A DNA stretch of 64,000 nt from Paenibacillus albidus (GCF_014644435.1 NZ_BMKR01000020.1:51539-115538), one strand, 5' to 3'. Positions 40,542 to 49,399 are shown, counted from the first letter of the stretch. The notes: a model not told the origin generated them from the sequence alone. Made by a program: numbers and translations.

Positions 40542-41385
40542 TCGCAGCGGTCTGGTATCGGACCTGACTTTTCTGGGTTTTCTGGTGCTGGTGTACATTT
40601 GTATTGTCTTTATTGCCGGATCGCCGGACCACTATATCCAGAATATTATTATTCTGAACGTAGCTTTTCTGCTGGCGGTAGTCACCTATTTCACGACAGT
40701 TACTGCAGGGCTGGTGTTGAATCTGGCTTTCATCTTCGGCTACGGATTCTTCATTCTGTACCAGACCCTCTCCCGGGGCGAAACGATCGGCATCAACACC
40801 TATTTCTGGCTGCTGATGACGCCGATTCTGACCGTAGTCGTGTGGATCTTTACCTGGAGTAGCCGTGAGCTGCAGCTCGAGAACGAAATCCTGCAGAAAA
40901 AAACGGCCAACCTGGCGACCGTAGACGAGAACACGGATCTGCGCAACAGCATTTCCTTCCAAAAGGATGCCAGTCTGTTTACCGGTATTTCGACAAGGTA
41001 TCAGATCCCTTTGACTTTGCTTGTGGTGAAAGTGAAGTACTGGAGCGAGATCCGCCGGCTGATTCCCGAGGAACAGCTTGCGGATGCCATCTATGATGTC
41101 TCCCAGCTCAGCCAGTCGAGCATCCGTACGAATGATGCGCTGTATCTGCTGGACAAAGAGGAGGCCACCTGGGGGCTGCTGCTCTTTACCGACCAGGATG
41201 GAGCAAAGATCGTCATCGAGCGGATCAAGCTTAAGCTGCAGGAATTAAACGACAATGAGTTTTCCCGCAAATACAAGGTCAACCTGGGTCTGAAAATCGG
41301 TGCCGTGCAATACCACGCGGATACGATTGAGAATCCGTTCGATTTTATTGTGCAGGCTAAAAAACAGCTGGAGTATGATGTGTAA
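40531..41385 (+). CDS. ydaK: YdaK-like membrane protein with degenerate GGDEF domain
   Basis: 284 residues, start GTG 40531. Four membrane segments run to about residue 110. A short coiled coil (LQLENEILQKKTANLATVDENTDLRN) leads into a GGDEF-fold domain. Its active-site loop, normally GG(D/E)EF, lies in LLDKEEATWGLLLF and keeps none of the catalytic residues, so it cannot make c-di-GMP. B. subtilis YdaK has the same plan and is reported to stimulate an unidentified exopolysaccharide, probably as a c-di-GMP receptor. An apparently active diguanylate cyclase is encoded 1.7 kb downstream. Confidence 0.85.
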   Translation: MRRNRSGLVSDLTFLGFLVLVYICIVFIAGSPDHYIQNIIILNVAFLLAVVTYFTTVTAGLVLNLAFIFGYGFFILYQTLSRGETIGINTYFWLLMTPILTVVVWIFTWSSRELQLENEILQKKTANLATVDENTDLRNSISFQKDASLFTGISTRYQIPLTLLVVKVKYWSEIRRLIPEEQLADAIYDVSQLSQSSIRTNDALYLLDKEEATWGLLLFTDQDGAKIVIERIKLKLQELNDNEFSRKYKVNLGLKIGAVQYHADTIENPFDFIVQAKKQLEYDV

Positions 41386-41437
41386 GCCTACTGGGTAAAT
41401 ATACTAAGAGAAATGAACCTAAGGGAGGCGGATGGGT

Positions 41438-42226
41438 ATGGATTTGGGCCTGGCGAACAAGTCGGTTTTTGTTGCTGCGGCAAGCAAAGGCTTGGGATTG
41501 GCAACGGCACTTGAGTTTGCGCGTGAAGGGGCTAAGGTCGTCATCGCCAGCCGGAACCTTCAGCAGTTGGAGGCCGCCCGGCAGGAAATCAAGGAAGCGA
41601 CAGGACAGGAAGTTGGCATAGTACAGATGGATGTAACCTCCCCCGAGCAGATCACAGAGGCTATACAGGCAGCAGTCGAGCGCAACGGCGGGCTTGATGT
41701 GCTGATTACCAACGCAGGCGGGCCGCCGGGCGGCGGCTTCGCCGAGATGGAGGATGCCGATTGGAGCGGCGGGTTCGACCTGACACTGATGAGCACCATC
41801 CGCCTGATCCGCGAGGCGCTGCCGCATCTGCGCGCGGCGGGTGGCGGCCGGATTGTGAATGTGAGTTCCGTCTCCATCAAGCAGCCGATCCAGGGGCTGA
41901 TCCTGTCGAACGTATTCCGCGCCGGTGTGAACGCGTTGACGAAAAGTCTGGCTACGGAGCTTGCGGAGGATGGCATTCTCATTAACACCGTCGCTCCCGG
42001 CCGAATCGGTACGGACCGGATCCGGGAGCTGGACTCCAAGCGGGCGGATGCGGCAGGGGTTCCCCTGGAGCAGGTGCAAGCTGAGGCGCTGCACGGTATT
42101 CCGCTGGGCAGAACGGGCACGCCGGAAGAGTTCGGCAGGGCAGTGGTGTTTATGGGTTCTTTTGCCAATACCTACAGCACAGGCCAGTCCCTATTGGTAG
42201 ACGGGGGCTCCGTGAAGTCGCTGTAA
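41438..42226 (+). CDS. Divergent short-chain dehydrogenase/reductase
   Basis: 262 residues from ATG 41438; GGGAGG lies nine bases upstream, which suits it better than the ATG at 41432. The Rossmann motif is AAASKGLGLATALEFAREG, with NAGGPPGG as the NAG motif and a GG(S) tail near LVDGGSVKSL. The active-site segment reads NVSSVSIKQPIQGLILSNVFRAG: Ser is kept, but the usual Tyr-x-x-x-Lys becomes Ser-x-x-x-Arg. A known SDR subgroup shares the LSN..R pattern; its chemistry may differ or be absent. The gene lies 52 nt after the exopolysaccharide operon and may be read with it. Confidence 0.83.
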   Translation: MDLGLANKSVFVAAASKGLGLATALEFAREGAKVVIASRNLQQLEAARQEIKEATGQEVGIVQMDVTSPEQITEAIQAAVERNGGLDVLITNAGGPPGGGFAEMEDADWSGGFDLTLMSTIRLIREALPHLRAAGGGRIVNVSSVSIKQPIQGLILSNVFRAGVNALTKSLATELAEDGILINTVAPGRIGTDRIRELDSKRADAAGVPLEQVQAEALHGIPLGRTGTPEEFGRAVVFMGSFANTYSTGQSLLVDGGSVKSL

Positions 42227-42269
42227 ATGGAGGGTACAGCTTTTTTACTTAAAATGATAGGGGAAATGG

Positions 42270-42298
42270 TTGCTTTGTGCTCCAATTTGAATTATGAT
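42270..42298 (+). promoter_or_regulatory. Promoter of the L31 gene
   Basis: TTGCTT (42270-42275), a 17-nt spacer and TATGAT (42293-42298). The leader is about 125 nt. I looked for a Zur box here and saw none. Confidence 0.55.
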
Positions 42299-42432
42299 GG
42301 AGTGGTGGCCTAAATTTGAGATTTATGTATTTTCCATTGTCTGACAGGTATATTAATAAATAGACCTAGAGATAAATTGGTTAAGTTACCATAAAAGGAT
42401 TTATTATTTTGCTCCAAAGGAGGACGATTAGA

Positions 42433-42681
42433 ATGAGAGAAGGTATTCATCCAAAGTACAACCAGGTTATTTTCCTGGATGCCAGCGTAGGCTTCAAATT
42501 CCTGAGTGCATCGACCAAGAGTTCCGGTGAAACTATGGAGTGGGAAGACGGCAACACTTACCCGGTAATCCGTGTGGACGCAAGTTCCGCATCGCACCCT
42601 TTCTACACAGGAAAGCAAAGAGATGCAGAAACAGGCGGCCGTGTGGACAAGTTCAAACAACGTTTGGCTCAAAAGAAATAA
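42433..42681 (+). CDS. rpmE2: 50S ribosomal protein L31 type B
   Basis: 82 residues: MREGIHPKYNQVIFLDASVG, then YPVIRVDASSASHPFYTGKQ and GRVDKFKQRL. It has no CxxC pair, so it is the zinc-independent form, used in zinc limitation by many Firmicutes that carry both types. The start ATG has AAAGGAGG upstream. It has its own promoter and a strong terminator. Confidence 0.96.
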   Translation: MREGIHPKYNQVIFLDASVGFKFLSASTKSSGETMEWEDGNTYPVIRVDASSASHPFYTGKQRDAETGGRVDKFKQRLAQKK

Positions 42682-42697
42682 TAAGCACCGCATTAAG

Positions 42698-42748
42698 AAG
42701 GGACGACTCCGTAATGAAGCTGATGGCTTCGGGGTTGTCCCTTTTTTG
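42698..42748 (+). terminator. Rho-independent terminator after rpmE2
   Basis: AAGGGACGACTCCG pairs with CGGGGTTGTCCCTT with G-T wobbles, followed by six Ts. Confidence 0.85.
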
Positions 42749-42787
42749 ATGTATTCAGTGACGGGGAGTCCAACATCTATGACTTAA

Positions 42788-42964
42788 CGGACCAGAGAAG
42801 CGCTATTTCGAGAAACAAGCCCATTTTTCTTGCCAAACGGACTCAGGGTGCGCTAAATGATCGATTGACCCTAGTATTGGGCTAGAGATCATGAAATAAG
42901 ATCTTTGGAGTCCGCATAAAGGACAAAACATTTCGTTTCACCAAAATAAGGTCCACTGAGTCCG
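42788..42964. repeat. 177-nt composite inverted repeat, copy A
   Basis: It lies in the 350-nt gap after rpmE2. CGGAC units start at 42788 and 42838 on the plus strand; mirror units end GTCCG at 42914 and 42964. The layout is 50 + 77 + 50 nt. The central 77-nt part begins CGGACTC and ends GAGTCCG, with inner arms ATGATC/GATCAT, so it can fold as a hairpin. Each unit has the form CGGAC, then a run to (T)TATTT about 15 nt in. Copy B at 56087 has identical spacing. There is no open reading frame of note. The rest of the gap (42965-43098) holds only a TATAAT box for the next gene. Confidence 0.85.
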
Positions 42965-43057
42965 TATCCTTGAACAGCCGGACCAGTGACAACTTGTTAT
43001 CGGAAAGCTTATCCCGGGTTATTATGAAGAAGGATTCATTTGTGCGAAAGAGTAGGA

Positions 43058-43063
43058 TATAAT
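43058..43063 (+). promoter_or_regulatory. Probable -10 box of the diguanylate cyclase gene
   Basis: TATAAT preceded at 17 nt by the weak -35 match TTCATT, 35 nt before the start codon. Confidence 0.45.
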
Positions 43064-43098
43064 GAGGCAAAGCTATCTAGAAATAGGGGAAATTTGAC

Positions 43099-44670
43099 AT
43101 GCCATGGATACAGGGATATCCGTATTATTTGTTAATGGGCAGTATTCTCAGCTCATACATGAGCTTGACCTCGTATAGATACCGGAAGACTGCGGGGAGA
43201 CGATATGTGTGGGTCCTGATGCTGCTGATCGCCTTCATATTCGCAGCCACAACGGCGGAGATTATGTCTACGACTTACACGCTCAAGCTGTTCTGGAGGA
43301 ATATGCAGCAGCCTCCACTTTTTCTAAGCACGATATTTACTTATGCCGTAATCAAGGAATATGTTTCCCGTTCGGCACAAGGATTGTCCCGAAGGCTGTT
43401 CTGGTTCTCGCTGCCGGTTCTTTTGGACACCCTCCTGATCTTTACCGATTCCTATCATCACTGGATGCGAAGTGAAGTAGGTATGGTCACGGAAGCAGGC
43501 ATTACCGGAATTACCGTACAGCCGACGCCACTGAGCATGGCCTTTATAGCCTATGATCAGCTCTTTGGGGTATATGCCGTCTATCTGCTGACCCTCTCTG
43601 TATGGAATGCTCCCAAATACTATCTGCGGCGCAATATACTGCTACTAACAGGGCTAATTATTCCGGTTGCGTCTATCTTCCTGCTTCCACTGCTGAAAAT
43701 TAAGATTACGGGCTTTACTGCTTTCGTTTATTTGCCAGCCACGCTGGCGGCTTATTTTTCTGTGTTCCGCGATCCGCGGCTGTCCATTTATCCACTGGCC
43801 AAGCATAAGATTTTTGAGAAAATGAAAGATGGCGTTGTGCTTACGGACCGCTATGACATCATTATTGATATTAATGCTGCGGGGATGTCGATGTTGTCCA
43901 ATATTACTGGCCAAGGGCAAGGACGCTGGATGGGTCAACGCATTCAGCCCTTGCTGGAGCAGCAACTTGAACTGCGAGCCTGCTATGACTCTCGGACGGA
44001 GGGCCAATTCGAGATTGAAGCGCCCGGTCCTGACGGCACGTGTTACGGGGTATCACTAAGCCCAACTGAACCCGATCTGGAAGCGACGGGGATGCTGATT
44101 GTCTTCAGCGACCACAGTGAGAAGAAGCGCTATGAACGGGAGCTGCTGCATCAAGCTACCGTCGATGATTTGACAGGCCTGTATAACCGCAGGCATTTCA
44201 TGCGAATGGTGCAGAATCATGGCAAGCAGGCTCAGGGGGGGATGGCGCTGCTGCTGTTCGACATTGATGACTTCAAGTTAATCAATGATACCTTTGGACA
44301 TCTGGGCGGGGACCAGGCGCTTGTTGAATTATCGCACAAGATCCGCAGCCTTTTTCAGGACATTGGCGTTGCCGGAAGAGTGGGCGGGGAAGAATTTGCC
44401 GTGTGCTTTTTTGCTGAGGATGAGCTTGCCGCATACCAGCAAGCGGAGAATTTCCGCACCAATCTGGGGGAGTATGTGATCCTGCTGGATGGAGGACATC
44501 CTATCCGCCTTACGGTCAGTATTGGCATTGCCTATACGGAGCGCAGCGATGTGACTTTCGAGGATTTGTACCGGGAAGCTGACGAGGCGATGTACCGCTC
44601 CAAGGCCACGGGCAAAAACCGGGTAACACTGAGCTCCCAGCCTGTAGCGAGAATAGCACTTAAGGGTTGA
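43099..44670 (+). CDS. Diguanylate cyclase with 7TM-kinase-type sensor and PAS domain
   Basis: 523 residues. Seven to eight membrane segments (about 1-230) resemble the histidine-kinase N-terminal 7TM domain. A PAS-like domain follows (IFEKMKDGVVLTDRYDIIIDINAAG, about 245-350). The C-terminal 165 residues are a full GGDEF domain: ATVDDLTGLYNRRHF, LLLFDIDDFKLINDTFGH, GRVGGEEFAVCF. The GGEEF loop is intact, so it should condense two GTP to c-di-GMP. I see no RxxD inhibitory site five residues before it. Its neighbour to the left encodes a degenerate GGDEF receptor and polysaccharide synthase. Confidence 0.9.
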   Translation: MPWIQGYPYYLLMGSILSSYMSLTSYRYRKTAGRRYVWVLMLLIAFIFAATTAEIMSTTYTLKLFWRNMQQPPLFLSTIFTYAVIKEYVSRSAQGLSRRLFWFSLPVLLDTLLIFTDSYHHWMRSEVGMVTEAGITGITVQPTPLSMAFIAYDQLFGVYAVYLLTLSVWNAPKYYLRRNILLLTGLIIPVASIFLLPLLKIKITGFTAFVYLPATLAAYFSVFRDPRLSIYPLAKHKIFEKMKDGVVLTDRYDIIIDINAAGMSMLSNITGQGQGRWMGQRIQPLLEQQLELRACYDSRTEGQFEIEAPGPDGTCYGVSLSPTEPDLEATGMLIVFSDHSEKKRYERELLHQATVDDLTGLYNRRHFMRMVQNHGKQAQGGMALLLFDIDDFKLINDTFGHLGGDQALVELSHKIRSLFQDIGVAGRVGGEEFAVCFFAEDELAAYQQAENFRTNLGEYVILLDGGHPIRLTVSIGIAYTERSDVTFEDLYREADEAMYRSKATGKNRVTLSSQPVARIALKG

Positions 44671-44760
44671 ATGGCGTCATACATATGGGATAAGGGGCAG
44701 CTCCGCAGCAGCATTTGCTATGGGATTACCCCTGAGCAATCCAAGAAACAGGGGGGCACT

Positions 44761-47328
44761 ATGGAGCAATTCAGAGATCGTTTGAAATCGATGAAAGAGC
44801 AGCAGGATGTGCTCATTAAAGATTATCAGGCTTTGATTATGGAATATGAGAGTTCCGATCTTGTCCATGAGAATGAACAGCTAAAGAAGCAATATGAGGA
44901 GCAGAAGGCTGTACTGGCAGAGCTGAAGATTCAGGCCGGCCAGCTGAGGCAGGAGAATTCGGAATTGCGGACCGCATTAAGCGAACAAATGCTGGATGAA
45001 AAGCTGAATATTCTGAAGGTATCCCGCCAAAAGCTGGAGACGTATTTTGCGTCCATGAGCAAAGGATACACGAACCGGCTTACAGCTTTCGAGCAGGAGG
45101 CAAAGCAACGAATTGAGCGGATGTACGGCGCTTCATCCCGTGGGCTCGGTGAAGAGAAGATGGAGTTGTCTGTTCGCATGGAGGCTTTGTCCGCCGAACT
45201 GAATGAACGCATCCTGCGCCGCCGCTTGGCTCAAAAGGAAGCGGAGCAATCCCTGCAGGCCGGCATCCACCACAAGCTGGGGGAATTGGCGGAAGAGGGG
45301 ATTAGCCCGGAAGTGCTGGAACGCAGAAAAAAACAGAATCAAATGGAAATGAAGATTGGGCTGAACTGGATCAACCGGCTGGGAATTCTGCTCCTGATTC
45401 TGGCCGTGGGTGCGGGATTCAGGTACACCTATTCTACCTGGTTCAACGGATATATGAAGGGAAGTGCCTTTTTCCTGATGGGCGCTCTGATGGTGGGCGG
45501 AGGAGAATGGTTATTCCGTAAAGGCAAAGGGACGTTTGCCCTCGGACTGTTGGGCGGCGGGATTTCGGTACTGTACGGGTCCATCTTCTACAGCTATTTT
45601 TTACTGGATATCATCAGTATTTATATGGGGTTGTCGTTGTCTGTCCTGGTTACCCTGACAGCCGTGCTCCTGTCGCTGAGATATGCGTCGCGCACCATCT
45701 GTTCACTGGGACTCATCGGCGGCTATCTTCCGTTATTCTCCTATATAGGAGCTTTTGGCCTCAGCGGCAACGCGGTATATGTGGCAATGGGTTATTTGTT
45801 TGTGCTGAATCTGTTCATTCTGCTGATTTCGCTGCGCAAACGCTGGGTTATCGTCAATTACATCAGCTTTTTGTTCAATGCACCCTCCGTGCTGGTGCTG
45901 CTGTTATTGGCTGACAGCAACATTATCAGCATGCTCTATGTGGTACTGACCTTTGCAATGTACCTCGGCATTACGCTGTGGTACCCGTTGCATTACCGCA
46001 GCAAGTTGTCCTGGTGGGACTTCTCCCTGCTGGGCACCAATACGCTTATCAGCTGTGTCTCCCTGTATAGCCTATTTATCGCTGAAGGACTAGGTGATTA
46101 CAAGGGGGCGCTTGCCCTGCTGTTCTGCCTGATGTATCTGGGCCTTGGGCGTTTTCTGGAACAACGTATGCCGCAGGAGAAACAGAGCATGCTGCTCTTC
46201 TATGCGACGTCGCTGACCTTTGCCGTGCTGATGATCCCCTTCCAGCTGGGGACAGTTTGGTGGTCCATAGGCTGGCTCGTAGAGGCTGTAGTGCTCACGG
46301 TTTACGGCCACCTGAACCGGTTCAAGAGTCTCGAAAGGGCAGGCTGGGGCATCCTGGTGCTCTGTCTGGCAGTGTTCTTTGGACTGGATGTCCCGCTGCA
46401 AACCATGGGGTCCTTTATCCTTGGGGATTACAGCCACCCGTATTTCTCCTTGAGATATACCTTCATTACGGCGGGTATGCTTGCTGTAGCGCTGCTCTAT
46501 GCGGTTCAGCATAGCCGGGAGCAGAATCTGCTGCACAGCAAACCGTGGGAGGTACAAGCGGCTGCAGGGTTCAAGTATGCGGCATTGCTGAATGTATGGG
46601 CGTATGCGCTATATGAATCCAGCTACTTGTATAAGCGCCTGTTGCCGGAGGCTTTTGCCCACAAGACTTTTTACAACTTGCTGCTGGCAGCGCTGATTAC
46701 TCTGCTGCTGGCTTATGGGCTGACCAAGCTCAAGATATTTTATGATACGGTCATCAAATATTACTCCTGGGTGTTGTACGGGGCCGGTTACGCGGTTTGC
46801 ATAGCTATAACCGTGACCCTGCCGAGTTTGAAGGGAGAGCTGGAACAGAATACGGCAGCGGACTATATTGCGCTCTTTGTGCTGACGGTCTTCAATATTT
46901 TCGTCTGGTTTAGCGGCCGGGGGCTGATTTTGGCTTTCATCAAACGTGAATACAAGAGTATGGAGCTGTACCCTGTCATTATGGCCGTATACCTGCTGGG
47001 GATCCTGACGGCATTCCTGGGTGTCCAATTGCAGCTGAGCGATGCAGGACTGATCTTCAGTCTCGTGTACCTCCTGCTGGCAGTGCTGTTTATTATGTAT
47101 GGTTTCCGGCAGCGGTATGTCTATATCCGGCGCATGGGCCTTGGGCTCACGCTGTTGTCTACGGGAAAGCTGCTGTTATACGACCTCAGTCTGTTGAACA
47201 CCGGCAACAAAATCGTTGCCTACTTCAGCTTCGGCGTGTGCCTGTTGGGAATTTCCTATCTGTACCAAAGGGTGTCGAGCAGAATGGAGGACCTTCATGA
47301 AGATAAAGAGCAAGATACTGCAGGTTAG
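44761..47328 (+). CDS. DUF2339 family polytopic membrane protein
   Basis: 855 residues from ATG 44761, preceded by AGGGGGG; an in-frame ATG at 44671 would add 30 residues without clear purpose. The first 190 residues form a coiled coil (MKEQQDVLIKDYQALIMEYE, LKKQYEEQKAVLAELK). About 20 membrane segments follow, starting WINRLGILLLILAVGAGFRYTY, the DUF2339 pattern. The function is unknown; the fold suggests a transporter or glycan-related membrane enzyme. Its end overlaps the DUF3999-like gene by 32 nt, a pairing also seen in other phyla, so the two products probably act together. Confidence 0.85.
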   Translation: MEQFRDRLKSMKEQQDVLIKDYQALIMEYESSDLVHENEQLKKQYEEQKAVLAELKIQAGQLRQENSELRTALSEQMLDEKLNILKVSRQKLETYFASMSKGYTNRLTAFEQEAKQRIERMYGASSRGLGEEKMELSVRMEALSAELNERILRRRLAQKEAEQSLQAGIHHKLGELAEEGISPEVLERRKKQNQMEMKIGLNWINRLGILLLILAVGAGFRYTYSTWFNGYMKGSAFFLMGALMVGGGEWLFRKGKGTFALGLLGGGISVLYGSIFYSYFLLDIISIYMGLSLSVLVTLTAVLLSLRYASRTICSLGLIGGYLPLFSYIGAFGLSGNAVYVAMGYLFVLNLFILLISLRKRWVIVNYISFLFNAPSVLVLLLLADSNIISMLYVVLTFAMYLGITLWYPLHYRSKLSWWDFSLLGTNTLISCVSLYSLFIAEGLGDYKGALALLFCLMYLGLGRFLEQRMPQEKQSMLLFYATSLTFAVLMIPFQLGTVWWSIGWLVEAVVLTVYGHLNRFKSLERAGWGILVLCLAVFFGLDVPLQTMGSFILGDYSHPYFSLRYTFITAGMLAVALLYAVQHSREQNLLHSKPWEVQAAAGFKYAALLNVWAYALYESSYLYKRLLPEAFAHKTFYNLLLAALITLLLAYGLTKLKIFYDTVIKYYSWVLYGAGYAVCIAITVTLPSLKGELEQNTAADYIALFVLTVFNIFVWFSGRGLILAFIKREYKSMELYPVIMAVYLLGILTAFLGVQLQLSDAGLIFSLVYLLLAVLFIMYGFRQRYVYIRRMGLGLTLLSTGKLLLYDLSLLNTGNKIVAYFSFGVCLLGISYLYQRVSSRMEDLHEDKEQDTAG

Positions 47329-48583
47329 TCTGGCGGTCCTGTTTCTCTCCGGGCTAGGCTTTCCGTTGCCGGATATTCCGGGGGCAGCTGCCGAGAGTGG
47401 TGAAAGCTACGCAGCCTGGCGGTTCTCAAAGCCGATTGAAGCGGGAGGAGACGTTCCTTATCGCGCACTCTATCTGGATGAAGATGTGTACCGGGAAGCG
47501 GCGGCGGATCTGAGTGATCTGCGGATTGTGGATGGTCAGGGCAAGACAGTCCCTTTCTATATGGACAACGGGGAAACGGTCATCAGAGAGTATACAACGG
47601 CTTATGCCTCAGAGCTGGTTCATACGGCTAACCAAGGGAAAGCTGCCATCTTCGACTATAAAATCACGCCCGCCCGGGAGAATACAGATATTGTCGGCAA
47701 TAAGCTGGTGTTTGAGCTTCCGGAGGAAGCCTTTCTGAAGCATGTCCAGGTGTCCGGAAGTTATGACGGCAATGTCTGGGAGCCGCTGCAGAAGGCGGAT
47801 CTGTATGCTACGGACGGGCTTGAACAAAACAGTATTGAGCTGGGAGCTGCCTATAAATTCGGATATTACCGCCTCCGTGTGGAGAATAACATCGAACAGC
47901 TCGCTTTTGACAAGCTGGAGCTGCGCTTTAACAGCCAAGAGGTGAAGAAAACCGACTACAAACGTGAGCAGACGCCGGAATACACCCTTACGCAAAAGGG
48001 CAAAGAGACGCATATTATCGTGGATAACAGCAACCGCCTGAACATCTCGAAGGTGCTGTTGGACAGTACGGGCAATTTCAGCCGGAAGTATAAATTGTTG
48101 GACGAGAGCGGCCAACCGGTGGGTACCGCAGGCGGCGATGAATTGTACCGGCTTGACTTTAAGGACGCCAAGATTACTGCGACGGATATCATCCCCTTGC
48201 AGCTGCTACGTTCACGGTCCTTCACGGTTGTCATTGAGAACAACGATGATGCACCCCTGCGGATTAACAAGGTTCATACTGAATATTTTGTTGATAAGCT
48301 TGTATTTGCTGCCGATACGCAAGGTCCGTATAAACTGCTCTACGGCAATCCGCAAGCGTCAGCGCCGCAGTATGATATTGCCCATTTCAAAGATTATATC
48401 GAAAACAGTACACTTAATCTTGCCCTGCTTGGAACGCAAAATATGACCCGGGAGGCTAGCGTAGGGACAGCTGCCGGGTCCGGCTGGCTGCAAAGCAAAA
48501 CCGGATTCAATATCATCATTGTCGCCGTCTCGCTGCTGTTGATTATAGTGCTGATCCGCAAGATGAACCGGACCCGAACTTAA
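47297..48583 (+). CDS. DUF3999-like exported membrane-anchored protein
   Basis: 428 residues from ATG 47297, six bases after GGAGG inside the upstream gene. A signal peptide (about 1-33) and a single C-terminal membrane segment (FNIIIVAVSLLLIIVLIRKM) bracket an extracellular beta-sandwich body: AAWRFSKPIEAGGDVPYRAL, LSDLRIVDGQGKTVPFYMDN, SGSYDGNVWEPLQKADLY. This fits DUF3999, whose members are encoded beside DUF2339 proteins. It probably works at the outer face with that partner. The function is unknown. Confidence 0.82.
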   Translation: MKIKSKILQVSLAVLFLSGLGFPLPDIPGAAAESGESYAAWRFSKPIEAGGDVPYRALYLDEDVYREAAADLSDLRIVDGQGKTVPFYMDNGETVIREYTTAYASELVHTANQGKAAIFDYKITPARENTDIVGNKLVFELPEEAFLKHVQVSGSYDGNVWEPLQKADLYATDGLEQNSIELGAAYKFGYYRLRVENNIEQLAFDKLELRFNSQEVKKTDYKREQTPEYTLTQKGKETHIIVDNSNRLNISKVLLDSTGNFSRKYKLLDESGQPVGTAGGDELYRLDFKDAKITATDIIPLQLLRSRSFTVVIENNDDAPLRINKVHTEYFVDKLVFAADTQGPYKLLYGNPQASAPQYDIAHFKDYIENSTLNLALLGTQNMTREASVGTAAGSGWLQSKTGFNIIIVAVSLLLIIVLIRKMNRTRT

Positions 48584-48599
48584 GAGGAGGCCTGCATAC

Positions 48600-49313
48600 A
48601 TGTACCAGACTTATATCTTTGATCTGTATGGCACATTGATTGATATAGAGACCGACGAAGACAACCCCGAAGTCTGGGAGCGCCTATCTCTCCATTTCAG
48701 CTACCACGGCATGGGTATTTCCGGAGAGGAGCTCCAGAGACGTTATATACAGGAACGGGACCGGCAGTTGGCGGAAGCCGCTTTGTACTGCCAGTACCCG
48801 GATTTCGTCATGGAAGAGGTCTTTCGCGCGGTGGCCCGCAGGTTGGGCGGAGAACCGGGACAGGCCTGGCTGCATGAAACGGTAAGATGGGTGCGGACCT
48901 TGTCCATGATTCATATTTCCTTGTACGATGGAGTCGCCGAAATCCTGCAGACATTGCGGGCACGCGGCAAAAAAGTATTCCTGCTCTCCAACGGCCAAAA
49001 GACGTTTGTGGAGGCGGAACTGACCATGCTGGGTATTCTCCATTTGTTCGATGGTGTGGCGATCTCTTCGGAAGCGGCGATCAGCAAGCCCGACCCCTTA
49101 TTCTACCGTTATTTAAGCGAGAATTATGGCGCAGACCTAAGCTCGGCCCTTATGATCGGCAATGATCCGCGAACCGATATTGAGGGGGCGCGGGCGGCAG
49201 GCTTAGACTCCTGCTATATCCATACGGCTTCCTCTCCCTCCGGAATTCCGGTGGAGAGCAGCGTGCAAATCTGGGATGGGGATTTACGGAAGATTCCCGG
49301 ATGGGACAGCTAG
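48600..49313 (+). CDS. HAD-superfamily hydrolase
   Basis: 237 residues. Motif I is FDLYGTLID (nucleophile Asp8, with Tyr10 in place of the usual second Asp, as in dehalogenase-like and some phosphatase members). Motif II is LLSNGQ, motif III the Lys in SKPDPLFY, and motif IV IGNDPRTDIEGARAAG. An alpha-helical cap lies between motifs I and II. It is probably a small-molecule phosphatase of unknown substrate. It starts 16 nt after the DUF3999-like gene with AGAGGAGG upstream, and its operon ends at the terminator at 49326. Confidence 0.88.
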   Translation: MYQTYIFDLYGTLIDIETDEDNPEVWERLSLHFSYHGMGISGEELQRRYIQERDRQLAEAALYCQYPDFVMEEVFRAVARRLGGEPGQAWLHETVRWVRTLSMIHISLYDGVAEILQTLRARGKKVFLLSNGQKTFVEAELTMLGILHLFDGVAISSEAAISKPDPLFYRYLSENYGADLSSALMIGNDPRTDIEGARAAGLDSCYIHTASSPSGIPVESSVQIWDGDLRKIPGWDS

Positions 49314-49325
49314 ATAAAAGGTCAA

Positions 49326-49371
49326 AAGACCCCGCACTCCGGCAGGTTACAAGCCGGAGTGCGGGGTCTTT
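49326..49371. terminator. Bidirectional terminator, perfect 18-bp stem
   Basis: AAGACCCCGCACTCCGGC pairs perfectly with its complement around a 9-nt loop, with T/A-rich flanks on both sides. It separates the HAD gene (+) from gdhA (-). Confidence 0.93.
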
Positions 49372-49399
49372 GTCAGCATTAGCAGGGTACTGTCTGGAT

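Noticed and set aside
42299..42432. Search for a Zur operator in the rpmE2 leader
   Set aside because: No sequence resembling the Bacillus Zur box was found.
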